Source: Clostridia bacterium (GTDB lineage Bacteria > Bacillota > Clostridia > Clostridiales > Clostridiaceae). From it: a stretch of DNA of 11,457 nucleotides. The translations under genes and the position numbers were made by a program. Location of the stretch: positions 1-11,457 of the forward strand of contig RZYZ01000051.1 in the NCBI GenBank assembly GCA_009930125.1, written 5' to 3'. How positions within the stretch are numbered: the first letter of the stretch is position 1; each line of letters starts with the position of its first letter. The notes beneath the pieces are model-generated. The model saw nothing but the letters and a program-made list of their open reading frames with translations. It ran no database searches and was not told the DNA's origin. Shown here one piece after another: positions 1-6,404 of the stretch.

Positions 1-2089
1 CATCTGCGATGAGATTCTTTTCTGTTCCCTCGACGATCTTCATGATGAAATGCCTGTCGATCTTCACAATATCAATTGCGAGCTCTCCGATGCTGGCCAA
101 CGAGGAGAATCCAGTGCCGAAGTCATCCATGGACACTTCGATGCCCATATCTCTTAGCTTCTGCAGCACTTCATTGATCATGGCATAATTGCCAAGCATG
201 ATGCTTTCCGTGATTTCCAGTTCCAGATTCCTTGTTTCAATGCCCGTACGATGAATGATGTCGGAAACGGTATCCACAAAATCATCCATGAGCAGCTGAA
301 TGCCAGAGATGTTCACGGCCATACGGATATCCTGATGCCCCATGGAGATGAGCTGCTTCGTGAACCTGCAGGCTCTTTCCAGAATCATGGTGCCCAGTGG
401 AAGAATCAGCTGATTCTTCTCTGCGATGTCGATGAATTCCACAGGAGAAACAAAGCCCAACTTTTCCGAGCGCATTCGGGCAAGGGCTTCAAATCCCACC
501 ACCTGATTGCTCCAGACATCGATCTTCGGCTGGTATTCCAGATAGATGGTTTCATCCTCCTCATTCTTATAGGAGTCCGTCAGTTCCACTTCGATGAGCT
601 CTTCCCGCTCCACCTTGTTTCTCATCTGTGCATCGAAGATCATGTACTCGTTTGTACCACCAGACAGGCAGGTGATGGTGATGGAGGCATCCTTCATGAG
701 ATCATCCACTGTCCTGTAGTGATCACGGATTTCCACAATGCCGATTTCCGGTCGGATCTGCTTGTATTTCTTCAGATAGGCAAAAGGCTCCTCGAAGACC
801 TCCGTAATGATTCCACTGACATAAAGGAGCGCCTCTGTATCCTCATAGTCTTCCATATAGAATAGAAAGCGGTCTCCCGAGAACCGGAAGAGCATCCCCT
901 TCTTCTCCAGGGCCTTTTCCAGTCTGGCGGATACCTCCTTGAGGATCAGATCTCCCACCTCAAATCCCAGAGTCATGTTGACGGTTCGAAAATGCTTCAG
1001 ATTGATGAGAAGAATCGCTTTATAAGAAGTCTTGGGCTGAGCGATCTTCTCTTCCAGGAATTCCTTCATGTAGATGTCATTGGGAAGACCCGTGAGCGGA
1101 TCGAAATAGGCCAGCTGCATGTGTCTTCTGGTTCTGTTGTAGGTCAGGACCATGAGCATGCCTATGACGGTTATGATACTGAATAAAACGAAAAATCCTC
1201 TTGCTATGATGCCTGAGGCCGCATCAAAGAATCCCGCAAGGTTTCGTCCGATGGCCAGGGTGCCGATTTTAACAGCATCCACATAGACCGGTACATACAC
1301 CTCGTATACGCTTTCCTTCATCACACCGGTGATTCTGTCCACCTCTTCCTGACGATCCATGGCACCTCTGATCTTCTCATCCTCCACAGCCTCACCAATG
1401 TGTACTGCATCCGTCGATTCAAGAATGCGATGATTCAGTCCGATGAAATGAGCAAAATCCACCGTGTCGTTTCTTCTCATCTCGGAGAGAAGCTGCTTCA
1501 TCTCAAAATCATTCAGAAAACCATCCATGGTTTCGGCAGAAACCCCGATCTGAAAAAATCGGCCATCAGGCAGGCGCACATAACTGAACTTATACTTTCC
1601 GCCGCTTACTGTATCCTTTCGGATCGCTTCCATATGAAAGTCTTCTCCGCTCTCCATGAATGCATGTACAGGATGCCCCTCGGGAGCCTTCCATCCGATG
1701 TACTCCTCGGTGCTGGAGAAACGGACGATACCGTTTCTGTCATAGGAATAGATCACATCCACACGGACTTCCTCCGTAAGATGCGTCAGCAGCTCGCTGG
1801 TGTGCGGCTCGGTTCTCTGGGCCAGAGCGCTCCCTGCACTTTTTAATCTGTCGTCAAGAAGGCCATGGAAGATCTCCTTGGCCTTTGTGGACTTGTTCAG
1901 ATTATGCGCATAGACCCTGGCCACATGAACAGCATCAGAACGCATATATTCATAGTTGTTCCTGATCCAGCCCGATACGGTTCCGTAGATCAGGTAGGAA
2001 AAGGCCACCGTGATCAGCAGAAACGACAGGATGAAATATTTCAGATTGACGGATTTGGACTTCATACGATTCTTCACAGTATACTCCAT
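1..2089 (-). CDS. Membrane sensor protein with degenerate GGDEF and intact EAL domain (c-di-GMP phosphodiesterase), 3' end outside window
   Basis: Read by translating the minus strand; 696 codons are visible and the frame stays open to the window edge, so the last part of the EAL domain (perhaps 50 residues) is missing. Order: TM helix about residues 17-37, an extracytoplasmic Cache-like sensor region about 38-290, TM helix about 293-316, GGDEF fold about 325-490, EAL domain from about 515. The GGDEF site reads SGDRF (404-408) and the metal-binding aspartates expected in the LIDLDHF-type motif are replaced (LINLKHF, 361-367), so cyclase activity is unlikely. The EAL domain keeps EAL (534-536), the AVNISG asparagine, the ELEITE glutamate, DDFGTGFSSL (from 655) and VKID. 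Inferred role: hydrolysis of c-di-GMP at the membrane in response to an external signal; ligand unknown. The ATG at 2089 follows a GGGAG site by 8 bases; a second ATG at 2065 has a poorer site. Confidence 0.93.
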   Translation of the reverse strand, partial: MEYTVKNRMKSKSVNLKYFILSFLLITVAFSYLIYGTVSGWIRNNYEYMRSDAVHVARVYAHNLNKSTKAKEIFHGLLDDRLKSAGSALAQRTEPHTSELLTHLTEEVRVDVIYSYDRNGIVRFSSTEEYIGWKAPEGHPVHAFMESGEDFHMEAIRKDTVSGGKYKFSYVRLPDGRFFQIGVSAETMDGFLNDFEMKQLLSEMRRNDTVDFAHFIGLNHRILESTDAVHIGEAVEDEKIRGAMDRQEEVDRITGVMKESVYEVYVPVYVDAVKIGTLAIGRNLAGFFDAASGIIARGFFVLFSIITVIGMLMVLTYNRTRRHMQLAYFDPLTGLPNDIYMKEFLEEKIAQPKTSYKAILLINLKHFRTVNMTLGFEVGDLILKEVSARLEKALEKKGMLFRFSGDRFLFYMEDYEDTEALLYVSGIITEVFEEPFAYLKKYKQIRPEIGIVEIRDHYRTVDDLMKDASITITCLSGGTNEYMIFDAQMRNKVEREELIEVELTDSYKNEEDETIYLEYQPKIDVWSNQVVGFEALARMRSEKLGFVSPVEFIDIAEKNQLILPLGTMILERACRFTKQLISMGHQDIRMAVNISGIQLLMDDFVDTVSDIIHRTGIETRNLELEITESIMLGNYAMINEVLQKLRDMGIEVSMDDFGTGFSSLASIGELAIDIVKIDRHFIMKIVEGTEKNLIAD

Positions 2090-2140
2090 GGGATAATCTC
2101 CCGATTCAGATCAAAGCTGCACTACGTTATATTATTTATT

Positions 2141-2235
2141 GAAAGATCCGCTTACGAAGCCTACCCGTAGATCGGAGGATTCGGGCTTTCTGCGCTTTTC
2201 TCACTGATTTCTAAAAAATAAGTTTGCAGCGGATC
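2141..2235 (-). promoter_or_regulatory. Foldable 5' leader of the EAL gene with alternative pairing
   Basis: In the minus-strand transcript, positions 2190 down to 2141 can fold as a small three-way junction. GAAAG plus ATCC (2190-2186, 2180-2177) pairs with GGAT plus CTTTC (2149-2141). This encloses a CCG/CGG hairpin (2175-2165) and a GCTT/AAGC hairpin (2160-2150). The upstream segment GATCCGCT (2235-2228) is perfectly complementary over 8 bases to AGCGGATC (2152-2145), which would disrupt both the closing helix and the second hairpin. Two exclusive folds upstream of a start codon are typical of regulated leaders, but the stems are short and chance is not excluded. Confidence 0.3.
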
Positions 2236-2312
2236 CGATGTATATTTCTGTTTGTGATTACAGGATGATGCGAAGGTGTCATACTTTCGCTATCACGCAA
2301 GTGACAGAATCC

Positions 2313-2318
2313 ATTATA
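2313..2318 (-). promoter_or_regulatory. Putative promoter -10 box of the EAL gene
   Basis: The minus strand carries a perfect TATAAT at 2318-2313. At 17-base spacing the -35 position (2341-2336) reads CTATAA, a poor match, so the promoter may be weak, activator-dependent or read by another sigma factor. Transcription from here would give a leader of about 215 bases before the ATG at 2089, unusually long for this window. Confidence 0.4.
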
Positions 2319-2432
2319 CATCATTTACATCTTTTTTATAGTAATAAGATTCAGCCTCTGTCTTGTATTTGCCTAAAACTGATGGGTAGCCTGTTTTTTC
2401 ACATTGTGTTACCCTAATAGATAGATAGCAAG

Positions 2433-2447
2433 GTAAGCGAAGCTTAC
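2433..2447. repeat. Hairpin/inverted repeat GTAAGC-GAA-GCTTAC
   Basis: A perfect 6-bp inverted repeat with a 3-base loop; with one G-U pair it extends to 9 bp (2430-2450). It lies between the two divergent promoters. There is no long T-run on either side, so it is a poor terminator; it may be a regulator site or a leader hairpin. Confidence 0.4.
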
Positions 2448-2499
2448 TTTCATTATGGTGAGAACGTCATTTGTTATACGCTCATCAGAGAATAACCCC

Positions 2500-2516
2500 T
2501 GATCATGCTATGATCA
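2500..2516 (+). promoter_or_regulatory. Palindromic operator candidate overlapping an extended -10 promoter
   Basis: TGATCATGCTATGATCA is a perfect inverted repeat of 7 bases per arm around GCT. It contains TGCTATGAT, an extended -10 element (TG at 2506-2507, TATGAT at 2509-2514), without a good -35. A start site near 2521 would give a leader of about 20 bases, with AAGGAG at 2529-2534 seven bases before the ATG at 2542. A repressor bound here would block the promoter of the two-gene unit that follows; this is inferred from position. Confidence 0.45.
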
Positions 2517-2541
2517 AATAGATTATACAAGGAGTGAATGT

Positions 2542-3885
2542 ATGAACATTTCAGGAAAAACCCCGCTCATGAGAGCAAAGAATCTGGAGAAGATTCTAGA
2601 TGTTGGTGAAATCTATCTGAAGCTGGAAGGGGCCAACCCTTCCCATCATAAATACGACCGGATCGCCGAGGTGATGGTTCGTGACTGCACCATGAAAGGA
2701 TATGATACCCTTCTGACCGATGGTGCACTGGACTACATCAGCGCTGTCCTGTTTTTCGCCGCGCGATCCGAAATCAACGTGAGAATCGCCCGCTTTAAAG
2801 GGGAAAAATGGAAGGAATCCACCTTCAGTGGAGAGGAATTCATCGCCTTCTCCAACCGGCCCAGCGAGAAAGCGCAGCTCATCGATGCCTACTGCAGAGA
2901 ACATAAGATCTACAATGCCAGTAACGGCTACCACAACAAGAATCTCAGTGTCATCCCCCTTCAGAAGATCGGAGAGGAGATCGTGGACAGGCTAGGCCAA
3001 GAAATCACCACCGTGTTCACCCAGCTGAGCTACGGATATACGGTTTCGGCCCTTCACAATGGGTTCATGGACAAATGGGTTTCAGGTGAACTAAGCGTTT
3101 CACCAAAGATCTATTCCTGCACCATTCCCAAAGGAAACTTCATCTTCGATGACTTCAGACGAAGCTATGCCCTGGAGGATCTGGAGAACTACAAAGTCTC
3201 CGTCAACAAATATACCAGGGATCTCTTCACCGGTGACAGCTTCCTCCTGGAGGAAACCCTTCAGGCCATCTACGACACCCAGGGCAACCTTCTGTCCGTG
3301 GATGAGGCGCTTCTCAAGGAAAGCGTCCAGCTGCTGAAGAAGCAGGAGAACATCCTTCTTTCCACAGAAGAAGGCTACCCTTTTGCCGGCTTCTACAAAA
3401 TGGCCAAGGACGGCAAGCTTGAAAAAGGGAAACATGTCATTGTCTTAAACGACGGAAGAAGCGACCTGACCATGATCCGGATCAGAGACTTTGACACCTA
3501 CAGCAAAGACACCCTGGGTTCCTATATCGAAGAATGGCTCCAAAGCTACAAAGACCCCATCGAAGAGACGCTGGATGCTCTGGACCATGGCGTGAAAGAC
3601 GGATATATTCTTCTAGCCCTAAGAAACAATGTGCCTCAGGGCATCTGCCTTGTGGTCCATACAGGCTTCGAAAATTTCATCCCCACCTATCACCTGGCCT
3701 ATATCGCCACAAAAGAAGGCAACAAGGGAAGAGGCATCGCCACCACACTGATCTCGGAGATGCTGGAGCTCACCGGTGGAAACATGTCTCTGCATGTGGA
3801 CCTGCCGAACAAGAGAGCTCGAAAGCTCTATGAGAAGCTTGGATTCAAGGCGAAATACTACCGCATGATCCATTCCCCCAATTAA
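2542..3885 (+). CDS. Threonine-synthase-like PLP-fold domain fused to a GNAT acetyltransferase
   Basis: Residues about 1-315 resemble fold-type-II PLP enzymes near threonine synthase: TPL at 7-9, LKLEGANP (26-33) followed by HHKYDR, where K37 sits at the PLP-lysine position (family pattern NPtgSfKdR). NKNLSVIPLQKIGEEI (132-147) and VIVLNDG (299-305) match other conserved family segments. The phosphate and ring-binding loops are altered: the SGNxG loop reads TDGALDY (59-65) and the glycine-rich loop reads LSYGYTVSA (162-170). Residues about 325-447 are a GNAT domain with the acetyl-CoA loop NKGRGIAT (394-401) and the C-terminal pattern NKRARKLYEKLGF (423-435). A PLP step on an amino acid followed by N-acetylation is plausible; the substrate is unknown. 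The ATG at 2542 follows AAGGAG by 7 bases. It probably forms an operon with the VanZ-like gene 30 bases downstream. Confidence 0.88.
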   Translation: MNISGKTPLMRAKNLEKILDVGEIYLKLEGANPSHHKYDRIAEVMVRDCTMKGYDTLLTDGALDYISAVLFFAARSEINVRIARFKGEKWKESTFSGEEFIAFSNRPSEKAQLIDAYCREHKIYNASNGYHNKNLSVIPLQKIGEEIVDRLGQEITTVFTQLSYGYTVSALHNGFMDKWVSGELSVSPKIYSCTIPKGNFIFDDFRRSYALEDLENYKVSVNKYTRDLFTGDSFLLEETLQAIYDTQGNLLSVDEALLKESVQLLKKQENILLSTEEGYPFAGFYKMAKDGKLEKGKHVIVLNDGRSDLTMIRIRDFDTYSKDTLGSYIEEWLQSYKDPIEETLDALDHGVKDGYILLALRNNVPQGICLVVHTGFENFIPTYHLAYIATKEGNKGRGIATTLISEMLELTGGNMSLHVDLPNKRARKLYEKLGFKAKYYRMIHSPN

Positions 3886-3915
3886 GATCACAAAAGAGGA
3901 TACTGGAGAACAGAT

Positions 3916-4389
3916 ATGAAGAAAAATATAGACTATGCCAGATGGCTACCCGCCATCCTCTGGATGGGCGTGATCTTCTTTCTGTCCCATCAGGGGGCAG
4001 GAAGTTCAAGCACCCTCAGTTCAGGCATCACGAAAACCATCCATGACCTCATAACGACGCTTCTGCCCTGGCTGGACCTGGACCTGGATTTCTTCCACTT
4101 TCTGGTCAGAAAAGGCGCCCATTTCACCGCCTATCTGATCCTCGGCTTCCTGGTATCCTATGCCAGGAGACCGGAAGGTCCGAAGTCATACGGAAGCGTT
4201 TTTCTTTTCTGCATGCTCTATGCCATGAGCGATGAATTCCATCAGACCTTCATCCCGGACAGAAGCGGTGAACTGAGAGACGTACTCATCGACAGCGCTG
4301 GTGCACTGTCAGGCATTCTATTTTATCTGAGCCTGACATTTCAAAGAGCGCGCATAAGGGTCAGGGAATCCAGCCAGAAATCCGCATAA
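3916..4389 (+). CDS. VanZ-like family membrane protein
   Basis: 157 residues with about four predicted membrane helices (about 10-25, 68-83, 93-106, 124-142). Conserved VanZ-family features are FFLSHQ (21-26), RKGAHFTAYLILG (65-77), SDEFHQTFIPDRSGELRDVLID (105-126) and the following SAGA. The family is named after VanZ of vancomycin-resistance clusters, which gives low-level teicoplanin resistance; most members are chromosomal with no known function, and no vanH/A/X genes are visible here. The start is supported by GGAG seven bases upstream. The 30-base gap to the preceding fusion gene and the terminator just after its stop make it the second and last gene of that transcript. An envelope role is inferred from the family only. 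Confidence 0.92.
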   Translation: MKKNIDYARWLPAILWMGVIFFLSHQGAGSSSTLSSGITKTIHDLITTLLPWLDLDLDFFHFLVRKGAHFTAYLILGFLVSYARRPEGPKSYGSVFLFCMLYAMSDEFHQTFIPDRSGELRDVLIDSAGALSGILFYLSLTFQRARIRVRESSQKSA

Positions 4390-4395
4390 AGTGAG

Positions 4396-4440
4396 GAAGG
4401 GCTGAAGAAACGATACGGTTTCTTCAGCCCTTCTTTCTTT
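4396..4440 (+). terminator. Strong intrinsic terminator between convergent genes
   Basis: A perfect 16-bp stem (4396-4411 with 4418-4433) closes a 6-base loop, GATACG, and runs into a T-rich tail (TTCTTTCTTT, 4431-4440) on the plus strand. It ends the PLP-like/GNAT-VanZ transcript. The inverted repeat can also stop transcription arriving from the DedA-type gene, whose stop codon is at 4449-4447, although the minus-side tail is less T-rich. Confidence 0.92.
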
Positions 4441-4446
4441 GAGTTT

Positions 4447-5175
4447 CTATAAGGAGTCCGGAGATTCTTCCCTTTCCAGAACCTTCTCCTCGGTAGCATG
4501 ATAACGATACTTTTTCGACCAGGCGTAGATCATGTAGTAGTAGGCCATTTTCAGCGCCACCGCCAGAAGGGTTCCTGTCTTCTGCTCCATGAAATCCGAT
4601 GCCATGGCGATGAGCAGCACATTGATGCCCTGTCCGATGCCCACCGTGATGAGGGTGGTGGTCACATAGTCCATGAGCGATACCGTGCTGACACCGAAGA
4701 TGAGGTTGCCCAGACTGAAGGGCATGAACGGAAGAGCGCGCACGAAAAGCGCATAACTGAAGCCGTGGTCTCTGATGCGAAGAAGCATCTCCTCCAGTGG
4801 CACTTCTCTCTCTTTTCTTGTATAGATTCTTCTGATCCATTTCTCCACATTTCCTCTGTAGAGCTTGGCGAAGGCATAGGAAATCATGGCTGCCAGAAGA
4901 CCTGCCAGAGTGATGTAGAGTATCCCGCTGACTTCAAAGAGAAGTCCCGCTGTCCCAGCCACCGGAGAGATGGGCACGAAAAAAACCAGAAGCAACGTAG
5001 CAATGATGATGAACGGAATCCGCACAGAGCTTTTCTCCGCCATCTCATGAAGCGTGCCAAGGATCCGGTCCACATTGTAGATGTCAAAATTCTGAACCAG
5101 ATAGGAGAAGAGGAAAATGAATCCCAAGAGCACCACACTTTTCAAGATCTTCTTCCATACATTTCCTGTATCCAT
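4447..5175 (-). CDS. TVP38/TMEM64 (DedA superfamily, VTT domain) membrane protein
   Basis: 242 residues with about six hydrophobic segments (about 13-28, 53-70, 82-104, 140-162, 168-192, 203-219). The TVP38/VTT hallmarks are present: FFVPISPVAGTAGLLF (65-80), a re-entrant-loop motif, and RALPFMPFSLGNLIFG (146-161). Proteins of this superfamily sit in the cytoplasmic membrane and some act in lipid scrambling or membrane homeostasis; the cargo here is unknown. The ATG at 5175 is six bases after AAGGA; a TTG codon directly before it (5178) is too close to that site to be a good start. The gene follows the D-cysteine desulfhydrase-like gene in the same direction with a 99-base gap that has a possible promoter of its own. 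Confidence 0.93.
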   Translation of the reverse strand: MDTGNVWKKILKSVVLLGFIFLFSYLVQNFDIYNVDRILGTLHEMAEKSSVRIPFIIIATLLLVFFVPISPVAGTAGLLFEVSGILYITLAGLLAAMISYAFAKLYRGNVEKWIRRIYTRKEREVPLEEMLLRIRDHGFSYALFVRALPFMPFSLGNLIFGVSTVSLMDYVTTTLITVGIGQGINVLLIAMASDFMEQKTGTLLAVALKMAYYYMIYAWSKKYRYHATEEKVLEREESPDSL

Positions 5176-5248
5176 CAAGATTCCTTCTTTCTTTATGAAT
5201 TAAGCCCTTCCAGAGAGCCTTCTTCTGCATTGTTTCTGTAATTCACTT

Positions 5249-5257
5249 ATTTTAGCA
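5249..5257 (-). promoter_or_regulatory. Possible extended -10 promoter of the DedA-type gene
   Basis: The minus strand reads TGCTAAAAT (5257-5249), an extended -10 pattern with TAAAAT matching TATAAT in five of six bases. No good -35 is seen at 17-18 bases. It lies just past the stop of the upstream gene and about 75 bases before the ATG at 5175, so it could give this gene its own transcript. Confidence 0.3.
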
Positions 5258-5274
5258 CAAAGCAGCAGAATGCA

Positions 5275-6345
5275 CTACAAATCATCTGAAGATTTCGCCC
5301 AGAATTCACCCAAAATCTTCCTTTCCGCGAAGAGCGCAGTGGCACCCCCTGTATGCCAGAAGACAACGGTGCTGCCCTTCTCAATGATCCCTTTTCGGAT
5401 ATGGTCCAGCATGCCGGAAAAGGCCTTGGCCGTATAGACCGGATCCAGGAAAATCCCTTCCGTTTCCGCCAGAAGCCTGAGGGCTCTATAGCCTTCTCTA
5501 CTGGGCACTTCATACCCTTCTCCGTAGTAGCCGCTGATCACCGTTAGATCCTCCTGAAGGACACGTTCTGGACGATTCAGAAGATCCAGTGCTCCATTGG
5601 CGTGATGCACCACTCTTTCCTCATAGCCTTCGCCTCCGATACCGACACCGATGGAGCGGATCTTTATTTCCGACTGAAGAAGCTTTTTACCGGCCGCAAG
5701 TCCAGCCAGGGTCCCCCCTGTCCCTGTGGCGTGATAGAGATACTGCGCACTCTTTCCGATGCGCTGAAGATCTTCGGCAAGCTCCACATAGGCCTCCACA
5801 AACCCCAGAGAACCGATGGCATTGGCGCCACCCATGGGAATTTCATAGCAAGTCCTTCCTTCTGCTTTCAAGGTTTCCATGCGCATCTTCACTTGCTCTC
5901 GGATGCGCTCTTCCGCGACCATCATGTCAACTCCATCGGAAGGCTCCAGATGGATTTCTGCACCCATGATTCTGTCCAGAAGGAGATTTCCATAGGGGTT
6001 CTCCTGATCCGACCCGATGAGATTTGTCAGGTAAAGGATCGGATGAAGTCCCAGCCTTCTGCAGGCGGTCACCGTCTGCATGGCGTGATTGGACTGACTG
6101 GCCCCGTAGGTGAATATCGTATCCGCTCCTTCTCCCAATGCATGGGCCATGAGATACTCCAGTTTTCTCACTTTATTTCCGCCGAACTGGCTGATGCCCG
6201 TCAGATCATCTCTTTTGAGATAGATCTCCACGCCCAGCCGCTCCGACAGTCTGTCCAGTCTCTGCAGCGGGGTCGGAAAGAACCCCAGCTTCACTTTCTC
6301 TATATTTCCAATGATCGCTCTCGCTTCTTCAATCCGTTTATTCAT
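5275..6345 (-). CDS. D-cysteine desulfhydrase-like PLP enzyme (ACC deaminase family)
   Basis: 356 residues, the usual family length. GGNKVRKLEYL (55-65) holds the PLP lysine K58; ASQSNHA (82-88) and the phosphate-binding ATGTGGT (206-212) follow. D-cysteine desulfhydrases convert D-cysteine to pyruvate, sulfide and ammonia, and act in D-cysteine detoxification or sulfur supply. In ACC deaminases a glutamate (Glu295) and a leucine (Leu322) shape the site; here the matching positions appear to be T305 (DPVYTAKA) and T332 (HTGGATALF), as in D-cysteine desulfhydrases. That argues against ACC deaminase, but other D- or small amino acids remain possible. The ATG at 6345 follows AAGGAG by 6 bases. 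It lies 59 bases after the phosphodiesterase gene on the same strand with no terminator between, so it is probably co-transcribed with it. Confidence 0.9.
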   Translation of the reverse strand: MNKRIEEARAIIGNIEKVKLGFFPTPLQRLDRLSERLGVEIYLKRDDLTGISQFGGNKVRKLEYLMAHALGEGADTIFTYGASQSNHAMQTVTACRRLGLHPILYLTNLIGSDQENPYGNLLLDRIMGAEIHLEPSDGVDMMVAEERIREQVKMRMETLKAEGRTCYEIPMGGANAIGSLGFVEAYVELAEDLQRIGKSAQYLYHATGTGGTLAGLAAGKKLLQSEIKIRSIGVGIGGEGYEERVVHHANGALDLLNRPERVLQEDLTVISGYYGEGYEVPSREGYRALRLLAETEGIFLDPVYTAKAFSGMLDHIRKGIIEKGSTVVFWHTGGATALFAERKILGEFWAKSSDDL

Positions 6346-6404
6346 CCTCTTCTCCTTCCATCTTCATCCATTTTAAAGGTCTGTCCCATTCAAGGCTTCT
6401 CTTT

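Larger units (their letters stand above)
2090..2541. other. Divergent intergenic region with promoters, leader and inverted repeats
   Basis: This 452-base stretch separates the EAL gene (leftward) from the PLP-like/GNAT gene (rightward) and holds no convincing protein-coding frame. It contains a foldable leader for the EAL gene (2141-2235), a perfect TATAAT box on the minus strand (2313-2318), a hairpin near the predicted 5' end of that transcript (TGTCA/TGACA arms, about 2278-2305), a GGGTA/TACCC inverted repeat (2384-2414), a GTAAGC-GAA-GCTTAC hairpin (2433-2447), and a 17-base palindrome over the putative plus-strand promoter (2500-2516). It matched no riboswitch consensus I could recall. 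Confidence 0.7.

Noticed and set aside
251..865. Plus-strand frame of 204 codons
   Set aside because: It lies opposite the well-supported GGDEF-EAL gene, has no ribosome site and no recognisable domain; it is an antisense shadow.
2090..2320. c-di-GMP riboswitch ahead of the EAL gene
   Set aside because: The conserved core segments of c-di-GMP-I and c-di-GMP-II that I recall are not present; only an unclassified foldable leader can be claimed.
3916..4389. Glycopeptide-resistance cluster around the VanZ-like gene
   Set aside because: No ligase, dehydrogenase, dipeptidase or two-component genes of the van type are in the window; VanZ-like proteins are common outside such clusters.
4498..5241. 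Plus-strand frame of 247 codons
   Set aside because: It runs antisense across the whole TVP38/DedA-type gene, is rich in His, Glu and Asp without domain pattern, and has no start signal.
5176..5274. Terminator between the D-cysteine desulfhydrase-like and DedA-type genes
   Set aside because: The possible arms (TTCTGC/GCAGAA, TGCATT/AATGCA) enclose a loop of about 30 bases or more, compete with each other and have no T-run.
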